From Sphingopyxis sp. Root154 (GTDB lineage Bacteria > Pseudomonadota > Alphaproteobacteria > Sphingomonadales > Sphingomonadaceae), in NCBI RefSeq assembly GCF_001427105.1, contig NZ_LMGI01000004.1:248001-312000 (forward strand): a stretch of DNA of 64,000 nucleotides. The letters are read 5' to 3'. The notes below the pieces were generated by a model. It was not told the DNA's origin, ran no database searches, and was given only the letters and a program-made list of their open reading frames with translations. The stretch's first letter is position 1, and the number at the start of each line of letters is the position of its first letter. Both the position numbers and the translations under genes were made by a program. Below, piece after piece: positions 54,097-61,158 of the stretch.

Positions 54097-54507
54097 ATGC
54101 GCAGCCTGACCGATATCTTCGACGAATATGATTTTCTCGACGGCGACGATCGCTATCGCCTGCTGATCGAACTCGGCCGGACGCTCGAGCCGATGCCCGA
54201 TGCGCTTAAGACCGACGCGACATTGGTGCGCGGCTGTTCGGCCAGCGTCTGGGTCTATCCGGTGCCGCGCGACGATGGCCGCCTCCATTTCCTCGCCGAC
54301 AGCAATGCCGCGATCACCAAGGGGATCGTTGCGCTCGTGCTGACCGCGGTGCAGGACAAGCCCGCGGCCGAAGTGGCCGCGATGGACGTCGCGGCGGCGC
54401 TCGCCCCCTTCGACCTCACGCGCCAGCTGTCATCGAACCGCACGCAGGGCGTCCCCAACATGATCGCGCTGGTGCAGGATACGGCGCACCGCATCGCCGC
54501 GGGCTGA
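54097..54507 (+). CDS. sufE: Cysteine desulfuration protein SufE
   Basis: A 136-residue SufE that takes sulfur from the desulfurase SufS. The acceptor is Cys47 in VRGCSASVWV. FDEYDFLDGDDRYRLLIELGR, TKGIVALVLTAVQDKP and SSNRTQGVPNM are typical. It is not with a suf operon here, which is common in alphaproteobacteria. Confidence 0.95.
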   Translation: MRSLTDIFDEYDFLDGDDRYRLLIELGRTLEPMPDALKTDATLVRGCSASVWVYPVPRDDGRLHFLADSNAAITKGIVALVLTAVQDKPAAEVAAMDVAAALAPFDLTRQLSSNRTQGVPNMIALVQDTAHRIAAG

Positions 54508-54551
54508 TCTGGCGAACGGATGCCAGCCGCCCCATTTCGCATCGCTCAAAG

Positions 54552-54587
54552 AAAAAGGGCGCGGGAGTTGCCCTCCCGCGCCCTTTT
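54552..54587. terminator. Terminator between sufE and the Oar-like receptor
   Basis: AAAAGGGCGCGGGAG pairs with CTCCCGCGCCCTTTT around a short loop. A-runs and T-runs flank both sides, so it can stop the convergent sufE and receptor transcripts. Confidence 0.9.
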
Positions 54588-54607
54588 CATTGGTCTGCCT
54601 GTGTGGC

Positions 54608-57600
54608 TTAGAAGTTGACCTTCACACCGACGCGGACGCCATACAGCGACACGCGGTTCGTGAGCACTTCGTTCGGTGCGAGAACGTTGCTGTAGCGATA
54701 CTGCGCGCAGGTCTGTGACAAGGAGGCCGGTTGACCGTTGGCCTGCAGGCAGGCAACCCGCACGATCGCGGCGTTATACGGGAAGTCGACCTGGCGCAGC
54801 GAACCCCAGTCGCTGTCGATCAGATTCAGCACATTCTCGACGTCGGCGAACAGCTTGAACTTCGCATTGCCGACAAAAGCCGGGATTTCCTGGCTGAAGT
54901 GGAGATCGACCTTGAAGAAATCGGGCGAGGTCTGGCTGTTCTTCTTCACGATGCGGCCGCGATATTTTTCGAGGCCGAGCTGCGAAATGAGGTTGTTGAA
55001 CGCCGTCTCGCTGGCTGGCGAATCGAAGCTGACCTTCGAATCGCCTCCGGCGGTCGGAACATACAGCAGCATGTTGCCAAGGTTCCCGACCGTGCCGAAG
55101 GTGGTGCCACGATTGCCGCTGTTGTCCAGCATCGTCGCGCTGTACGGCCGGCCCGAACGATATTCGCCGAACAGGCTGATGCGCGTTTCATTGTCGCCAA
55201 AGAAGTTACGCTTGAAATCGGCGCTGAACTTCCACTGATGGGTATATTCATAGATCGACCGGCCATAGGCCGCACGGTTCGGGTCGACGAAGGCGTTGTT
55301 GCCATAGTTCGACGACGAGGTCGAAGAGGTCATGGCCCCTTCATCCTTGACGTTCGAATAGGTGTAGCTGCCGTCGATCGACAGGCCGAAATCCCAAGCC
55401 TTGGCGAAACGGGCGGTCGCAAAGAAGGAGCGACCCTTTTCGCTGTTGGTCAGTTGAAGATCGCGGTTGGTCGTGGCCGGGCCAAGCACATTATAACGCG
55501 GGCGACCGTCGGGCAGCGTGCCGTTCGGCACCGAACGCAGGTCGGTCCACGTGTAACCATAGATGTTCTTGTCGTACAGGAACTGGCCACCAACGAACCA
55601 GCCGTCGCCGATTTCATAGTCGGCCTGCAGCGATGCCTTCCACTTGCGCGCGACCTTCAGGTCGGGATCGATATTATCGGTCGGCGCGAGGCTCTGCGAA
55701 CCGCCAATGAGGAAGGTGTCGACACTGGCCGGAATGGTGCCGCCGGTAAGACCGTTCAGCGCATTACAGGTGGCCGAGGCCGCGCAGTTCGAGCGGTTGA
55801 TATCGACCGAGTTGGTGAGCAGGCCGGTGTTCGAGAAGCTGTTCGACAGATAGACGTCGGGCGTGCCGCCCGAGAAGATGCCGACGCCGCCACGGACGAT
55901 CAGCTTGTCGGTGGCCTGCCAGTTGAAACCGAAGCGCGGCTGAAGAACGTCGCGGCCGTTGAAGGTTTCACGGTTGTGGAAACCATAGCGTGCCAGGAAG
56001 TTGGGGTTCAGCGGCGGCTTCACATCGTTGCCGAACAGGTCGTAACGAACGCCGAGCGACAGCGTGAGATCGGGGGTGACCTGCCAGTCGTCCTGGATGC
56101 CAACGGTATAGTTCTGCGTGCTGAAACGGGCTGCGGCATCGTCCGGATCGAGGCTGGGCACCGCGTTGCCGTAGCGCAGGCGATTCGCATTGCCGGCGGC
56201 GAAATCGGCGAGGCTGTCGAAATAGAAATCGCCGAGCGAACGCTGCACAAACAGGTTGTAAACCGACACATCGGTGTAACCCGCGAGCAGGCGGAACGAA
56301 TGATTGCCGGCGTCGAGGCGCGCGGTCAGGTCGAACGACAGGTTTTCGGTGTTCAGGTCGTTTGAATGGCGGCTGACGTCGGGACCGAAGAACAGGCGCG
56401 TGCCATTGCAGCCGGTTGCCGTGCTGGCGCTGGTTGCAACCGGATCGGTGCAGACTTCCATCTGCGCGAAGTCGCGGCCGCCGAAGGGCGTCTGGTCGCG
56501 ATTATAGTCGCGGTATGAAGCGCGGAAGGTCGTCGAGAAACTGTCCGACCAGGTCGAGTTCAGTTCGAACGCGCCCGAATTGACTTCTTCGGCCAACTCA
56601 TAGCCGTTCGACTGGAAACCCAGCGCGAAGGGCGTGGTCAGGAAGGTGTTCTGCTGGAACTGCTGCGTGCCGACGTTGCGGATATAGGTCAGCGAGGCGC
56701 GCTGCGTGTCGCTGATGTTCCAGTCGAGCTTGCCGATGATCTTTTCATCTTCCTCGGTGGCGTTTGGCGACAGGCCAAGCGTGTCATAGCCATAGCGCGA
56801 CTGCGCGATGCTGCTGACCTGGTCGATCACCGCCTGCGTCAGGCCGGGGACCTGATTGGCGAAGCCCGGACCAAAGCCGCTGTCGAACGGATCAGTTTCC
56901 TTGGTCTTTTCATAGGCAAGCATGAAGAACAGCTTGTCCTTGATCAGCGGGCCGCTGAGGTTGGCGCCATATTGCTTGCTGTCGAAATCAAGGTTGACGT
57001 CGCGGCCGCGGGTGCGGTTGCCGGTCAGGCTGTCGTCGGTATAAGTGAAGAAAGCGCCGCCGTGAAACTTGTTGCCGCCCGAGCGGAGAATGACGTTGAC
57101 CGCGCCGCCCTGGAAATCGCCCTCGGCGATGTCGAAGGGGGCGACCTTGACCGAGAATTGCTCGATCGCGTCGAAGGGAACCGGGCCGCGCGAGGTCGGC
57201 AGACCGCCGTTGTTGAGGCCGAAGTCGTCGCTCATCTGGACGCCGTCGACCGAGAAGCGGTTGAGACGGCCGTTGTTGCCGGCGACTTCGATCGTGCGGG
57301 CGTTCGTCAGGTCAAGCGTGACCAGCGGATCGCGGCGTGCGAGGTCGCGTATATCGCGGTTGATCGACGCGGCGCCTTCGATCGCTTCGCGGTTGAGCGC
57401 GGTGATCGGGCCGTTCGACGTTTCAACTGCGCCCTTCATCGACGAGGCGGTGACGACGATGGCGGTATCTTCGAGCGTGATCGGCAGGCGGAAGGGCTGG
57501 CCGGCCTGGAGGAAGAGATCGGTGACCTGCGCGCTGTCGAAGCCATCAGCGGTCACTTCGACCGTGAAGGGGCCGCCGACGCGAAGGCCGTTGGCGCCGA

Positions 57601-57808
57601 AATTGCCGCTGGCGTCGGTGGTCGTGCGGGACACGGTGCCCGACGGGACGTGCGTCACGGTTACTGAGGCGCCGGCGACCGGGCCGCTGGCCGTTTCGAC
57701 AGTCCCGCGGACCGACGAGCTGGTTTCCTGCGCTGCGGCAGGCGTGGCGAGCGCAACGCTCAGGCTGAGCGCAGCGGCGCTTGCAGCCAGAAAATGACGG
57801 AAATGCAT
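54608..57808 (-). CDS. Oar-like TonB-dependent receptor with carboxypeptidase-regulatory domain
   Basis: A 1066-residue outer-membrane protein starting at ATG 57808. Order: signal peptide (about 1-26), a carboxypeptidase-regulatory-like beta domain (SSVRGTVETASGPVAGASVTVTHVPSG, about 30-105), TonB-like plug with TAIVVTASS and RFSVDGVQMSDDFGLNNGGLP, and a large barrel ending LYGVRVGVKVNF. Such Oar-type receptors are common in sphingomonads and probably import peptides or glycans. The ligand is unknown. Confidence 0.9.
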   Translation of the reverse strand: MHFRHFLAASAAALSLSVALATPAAAQETSSSVRGTVETASGPVAGASVTVTHVPSGTVSRTTTDASGNFGANGLRVGGPFTVEVTADGFDSAQVTDLFLQAGQPFRLPITLEDTAIVVTASSMKGAVETSNGPITALNREAIEGAASINRDIRDLARRDPLVTLDLTNARTIEVAGNNGRLNRFSVDGVQMSDDFGLNNGGLPTSRGPVPFDAIEQFSVKVAPFDIAEGDFQGGAVNVILRSGGNKFHGGAFFTYTDDSLTGNRTRGRDVNLDFDSKQYGANLSGPLIKDKLFFMLAYEKTKETDPFDSGFGPGFANQVPGLTQAVIDQVSSIAQSRYGYDTLGLSPNATEEDEKIIGKLDWNISDTQRASLTYIRNVGTQQFQQNTFLTTPFALGFQSNGYELAEEVNSGAFELNSTWSDSFSTTFRASYRDYNRDQTPFGGRDFAQMEVCTDPVATSASTATGCNGTRLFFGPDVSRHSNDLNTENLSFDLTARLDAGNHSFRLLAGYTDVSVYNLFVQRSLGDFYFDSLADFAAGNANRLRYGNAVPSLDPDDAAARFSTQNYTVGIQDDWQVTPDLTLSLGVRYDLFGNDVKPPLNPNFLARYGFHNRETFNGRDVLQPRFGFNWQATDKLIVRGGVGIFSGGTPDVYLSNSFSNTGLLTNSVDINRSNCAASATCNALNGLTGGTIPASVDTFLIGGSQSLAPTDNIDPDLKVARKWKASLQADYEIGDGWFVGGQFLYDKNIYGYTWTDLRSVPNGTLPDGRPRYNVLGPATTNRDLQLTNSEKGRSFFATARFAKAWDFGLSIDGSYTYSNVKDEGAMTSSTSSSNYGNNAFVDPNRAAYGRSIYEYTHQWKFSADFKRNFFGDNETRISLFGEYRSGRPYSATMLDNSGNRGTTFGTVGNLGNMLLYVPTAGGDSKVSFDSPASETAFNNLISQLGLEKYRGRIVKKNSQTSPDFFKVDLHFSQEIPAFVGNAKFKLFADVENVLNLIDSDWGSLRQVDFPYNAAIVRVACLQANGQPASLSQTCAQYRYSNVLAPNEVLTNRVSLYGVRVGVKVNF

Positions 57809-58043
57809 TTGGATTGTCCCCTTTGGTGTGCATTTGGCAGGCGTGCAAAAGGAGCGCGCCTGACCTGCGAGCGCCCCTGAAGCCCGCATGTGGCACGATT
57901 GTGACAGCAAATGTGACAGTGCAAGTGGGGAGAACCGCGCCGCTCAGGCGGGAGCCGAAAAACCGCTAATTCCTGTCAGATGCCCAATTTTATCCACAGG
58001 CGCCAATGCGTTTTTTCGGGAAACTGTTGCTGCAATGCAACAT
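57809..58043. other. Upstream region of the Oar-like receptor
   Basis: This region holds the promoter of the receptor. Direct TGTGACAG repeats at 57900 and 57912 (12 bases apart) are the only notable motif and may bind a regulator. No gene was seen. Confidence 0.45.
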
Positions 58044-58068
58044 AAAAGGGCGCCCCGTGGGGCGCCCC
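58044..58068 (-). terminator. clpX terminator
   Basis: On the minus strand GGGCGCCCC-ACG-GGGGCGCCC-like arms (overlapping palindromes) are followed by TTTTA, directly after clpX. Confidence 0.8.
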
Positions 58069-58077
58069 ATGTGCGAC

Positions 58078-59349
58078 TCAGGCGGCGTCGCCGGCCGCTT
58101 CTTTCGCCTTGTCGGCATAGACCCGCACCGGGTCCTTGCGGCCCTCGACGACATCCTTGTCGACGACGATCTCGACCACGTCGGTCAGATCGGGCAGGTC
58201 GAACATCGTGTCGAGCAGGATCGCCTCGACGATCGAGCGGAGGCCGCGCGCGCCGGTCTTGCGTTCGATCGCCTTCTTGGCGACCGCGATCAGCGCGTCG
58301 TCGGTAAAGGTCAGCACGACCTCTTCCAGATCGAAGAGCTTGCGATATTGCTTCACCAGCGCATTCTTGGGCTCGCCCAAAATCTTGACCAGCGCGTCGA
58401 TGTCGAGATCCTCGAGCGTCGCGATGACGGGCAGGCGGCCGACGAATTCGGGGATCAGGCCGAATTTCAGCAGATCCTCGGGCTCGATATTCTTCAGCAC
58501 TTCGCCCATGCGGCGCTCGTCGGGGCCGGCGACATGCGCGCCAAAGCCGATCGACTTGCCCTGCAGGCGGTCGCCGATGATCTTTTCGAGGCCGCTGAAC
58601 GCGCCGCCCGCGATGAACAGGATGTTCGTCGTGTCGACCTGCAGGAATTCCTGCTGCGGATGCTTGCGCCCGCCCTGCGGCGGAACGCTCGCGGTCGTGC
58701 CTTCCATCAGCTTGAGCAGCGCCTGCTGCACGCCTTCGCCCGACACGTCGCGGGTGATCGAGGGATTCTCGGCCTTGCGGCTGATCTTGTCGATCTCGTC
58801 GATGTAAACGATGCCGCGCTGCGCCTTTTCGACATTATAGTCGGACGACTGCAGCAGCTTCAGAATGATATTCTCGACATCCTCGCCGACATAGCCGGCT
58901 TCGGTCAGCGTCGTCGCATCGGCCATGGTGAAGGGCACGTCGAGGAAGCGCGCGAGCGTCTGTGCGAGCAGCGTCTTGCCGCTGCCGGTCGGGCCGACGA
59001 GCAGGATGTTCGACTTTGCCAGTTCGACGTCGTCGCCGCGGCCGCTGTTCGCGAGGCGCTTGTAATGATTGTGGACGGCGACCGACAGCACGCGCTTGGC
59101 GGTGTTCTGCCCGATCACATAAGCGTCGAGATGCTGGCAGATTTCCAGCGGCGTCGGCACCGCGCCATCCTTGCGCGCGGCGATCCCGCCCTTGATCTCT
59201 TCGCGGATGATGTCGTTGCACAGTTCAACGCATTCGTCGCAGATGAACACGGTCGGCCCGGCAATCAGCTTGCGGACTTCGTGCTGCGACTTGCCGCAGA
59301 AGGAGCAGTAAAGGGTGCTCTTGCTGTCCGAGCCGCTCAATTTCGTCAT
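58078..59349 (-). CDS. clpX: ATP-dependent Clp protease ATPase subunit ClpX
   Basis: A 423-residue unfoldase. N-terminal zinc cysteines 15, 18, 37 and 40 bind adaptors. Walker A GPTGSGKT lies at 119-126 and GVVYIDEIDKI-like is Walker B. The pore and sensor motifs, including RNLE-type LIPEFVGRLPVIATLEDL and the IGF-type loop, mark ClpP docking. It is downstream of clpP in the same direction. Confidence 0.98.
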   Translation of the reverse strand: MTKLSGSDSKSTLYCSFCGKSQHEVRKLIAGPTVFICDECVELCNDIIREEIKGGIAARKDGAVPTPLEICQHLDAYVIGQNTAKRVLSVAVHNHYKRLANSGRGDDVELAKSNILLVGPTGSGKTLLAQTLARFLDVPFTMADATTLTEAGYVGEDVENIILKLLQSSDYNVEKAQRGIVYIDEIDKISRKAENPSITRDVSGEGVQQALLKLMEGTTASVPPQGGRKHPQQEFLQVDTTNILFIAGGAFSGLEKIIGDRLQGKSIGFGAHVAGPDERRMGEVLKNIEPEDLLKFGLIPEFVGRLPVIATLEDLDIDALVKILGEPKNALVKQYRKLFDLEEVVLTFTDDALIAVAKKAIERKTGARGLRSIVEAILLDTMFDLPDLTDVVEIVVDKDVVEGRKDPVRVYADKAKEAAGDAA

Positions 59350-59403
59350 AAATCTTCCTCTGGCAGCGCCAAAAGGGCACCGCCGCCTTTATCCTAGCCC
59401 CGG

Positions 59404-59435
59404 GTCACCCAATTACAATATGGCAATTGGGTGAC
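59404..59435. promoter_or_regulatory. Perfect palindrome between clpP and clpX
   Basis: GTCACCCAATT (59404-59414) pairs with AATTGGGTGAC (59425-59435) around a 10-base AT-rich loop. It is upstream of clpX and downstream of clpP. It could be a dimer-binding operator or an RNA hairpin that separates the two messages. Confidence 0.6.
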
Positions 59436-59539
59436 ATGGGTTCAATGCCCCGCCTAGCGCCAAGGCGCCAAGCGGACGTCAAGAAACGAGGTTACTGGTT
59501 CGTTTCGGGACGGCGTTTGGGCGTCCGCACCTCAACGAA

Positions 59540-60190
59540 TCAGGGCGTCGGGCCTTCGCTTACTTCCTTGGGCGCGTCGTCGCCGGGCAGGCCGGGACGG
59601 CGGTCGAACACCTGGTCGACCAGACCGAATTCCTTGGCCTCTTCGGCTTCGAGGAACGTGTCGCGGTCCATTGCTTTTTCAATGTCTTTCAGCGACTTGC
59701 CGGTATATTTCACATAAAGGTCGTTCATCCGCTTGCGGATGCGCAGGATTTCGCGCGCCTGGATTTCGATGTCCGACGCCATGCCGCGCGCACCGCCCGA
59801 GGGCTGATGGATCATCACGCGCGCATTGGTCAGCGCAACCCGCATGCCCGGCTCACCCGCGGCGAGCAGGAAGCTGCCCATCGACGCCGCCTGGCCGACA
59901 CACACCGTCCCGACGCGCGGGCGGATATATTGCATCGTGTCGTGGATCGCCATGCCCGCCGTGACGACTCCGCCCGGCGAGTTGATGTACATATAGATGT
60001 CCTTCTTCGGATTCTCCGATTCGAGGAACAGCAGCTGGGCGGTGATCAGCGAGGCCATCTGGTCCTCGACCTCGCCGGTGACGAAGATGATCCGTTCGCG
60101 CAGCAGGCGGGAAAAAATGTCGAAGCTGCGTTCGCCGCGGCTCGTCTGCTCGACGACGACGGGAACAAGGGCTGCGAGCGGGTCGATCAT
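59540..60190 (-). CDS. clpP: ATP-dependent Clp protease proteolytic subunit ClpP
   Basis: A 216-residue serine protease. The catalytic residues are Ser103 in GQAASMGSFLL, His128 in MIHQPSGG and Asp177 in MDRDTF. Two ClpP rings pair with ClpX or ClpA. It lies 190 bases upstream of clpX, with a palindrome between them. Confidence 0.98.
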   Translation of the reverse strand: MIDPLAALVPVVVEQTSRGERSFDIFSRLLRERIIFVTGEVEDQMASLITAQLLFLESENPKKDIYMYINSPGGVVTAGMAIHDTMQYIRPRVGTVCVGQAASMGSFLLAAGEPGMRVALTNARVMIHQPSGGARGMASDIEIQAREILRIRKRMNDLYVKYTGKSLKDIEKAMDRDTFLEAEEAKEFGLVDQVFDRRPGLPGDDAPKEVSEGPTP

Positions 60191-60292
60191 TGGGAATTCG
60201 TCCTTGTGTTATCGGGATGCCGCACCGGAGAATCCGGCGGGCTGCCCCTCCGTGATCCTACATCGTCGCCAAGCGGAGGTCTTTCAAGGGGG

Positions 60293-60322
60293 CAAAAAGA
60301 AGGGGCGGGAAAGTCCCGCCCC
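60293..60322 (-). terminator. Terminator after fdxA
   Basis: GGGGCGGGACTTTCCCGCCCC on the minus strand is followed by TTCTTTTT, 23 bases after the fdxA stop. Confidence 0.88.
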
Positions 60323-60344
60323 GTCCGGATTATCCGGTTTCGCC

Positions 60345-60683
60345 TCAGTCGCCCTCGCCGGGTTCGGGCGAGAAGAGCGTCTCGAACTTGTTCTCGACGC
60401 CTTTGAATTCGTCGGCGTCGGCGGGGGTTTCCTTCTTGACCGTGATGTTCGGCCATTCGGCGCTGAACTTGCTGTTCACTTCGAGCCACTTTTCAAGGCC
60501 GCTCTCGGTGTCGGGCAGGATCGCCTCGGCCGGGCATTCGGGTTCGCACACGCCGCAGTCGATGCATTCGTTCGGATTGATGACGAGCATATTCTCGCCT
60601 TCATAGAAACAGTCGACGGGGCACACCTCGACACAGTCCATATATTTGCACCGGACGCAGGCATCGGTGACGACATAGGTCAT
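60345..60683 (-). CDS. fdxA: Seven-iron ferredoxin FdxA
   Basis: A 112-residue ferredoxin. Cys9, Cys17 and Cys50 bind a [3Fe-4S] cluster, while Cys21 (in CP), Cys40, Cys43 and Cys46 bind [4Fe-4S]; the motif CVEVCPVDC and CIDCGVCEPECP are seen. The acidic tail is typical of the alphaproteobacterial protein. It likely donates electrons to cytosolic redox enzymes. Confidence 0.96.
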   Translation of the reverse strand: MTYVVTDACVRCKYMDCVEVCPVDCFYEGENMLVINPNECIDCGVCEPECPAEAILPDTESGLEKWLEVNSKFSAEWPNITVKKETPADADEFKGVENKFETLFSPEPGEGD

Positions 60684-60798
60684 GGGCTTTCGGCTCCCTC
60701 AGATGACGGCAAACGGGCCGTCAGGCTCTCCATATGGGCTCGCCTCTATGCCGCGTGAAGGCGGTGCGTCAACGCTAAGCGACAGTTGCGAATCACTC

Positions 60799-61158
60799 TC
60801 ACTGAATAGGACGATCGGGACGCTGCGGGTGCAAAGCATTTCCATCGGCGCCGATAGCCGATTGTTGGGGCGGCGGCGCCCCGGGATCGAGCCGCTGGTA
60901 ACAAGCTTGCGCCTCGGGCGCGGGGCCGCGGCGCAGCGGCAGCGAAAGCAGGCGGATCACCTCGATCCGCTCGCCGACAGGCAGAACCAGTGTCGATCCG
61001 GCGTGCACCGCGCACGACGAACGCGTGATGCGCCGCCCATCGAGCCGGATATGCCCCGCTTCGACCATCGCCTGCGCGATGCTGCGCGAACGGGCGAAGC
61101 GCAGGAACCACAGCAGCTTGTCCAGCCTTATGCTTCCTGCGGCGCCCGGGCTTGCCAT
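60799..61158 (-). CDS. S4-domain RNA-binding heat-shock protein (Hsp15 type)
   Basis: A 119-residue protein with an S4 domain: IRLDKLLWFLRFARSRSIAQAMVEAGHIRLDGRR, then the basic stretch ending with a Pro/Ala-rich tail. Hsp15 binds 50S subunits carrying nascent chains after heat shock. Its ATG overlaps the stop of the helicase gene by four bases. The C-terminal 40 residues look poorly conserved. Confidence 0.9.
   Translation of the reverse strand: MASPGAAGSIRLDKLLWFLRFARSRSIAQAMVEAGHIRLDGRRITRSSCAVHAGSTLVLPVGERIEVIRLLSLPLRRGPAPEAQACYQRLDPGAPPPQQSAIGADGNALHPQRPDRPIQ

Noticed and set aside
54731..56365. Long plus-strand frame opposite the Oar-like receptor
   Set aside because: The receptor has a signal peptide, plug and barrel ending in Phe; the opposite frame has only biased composition.
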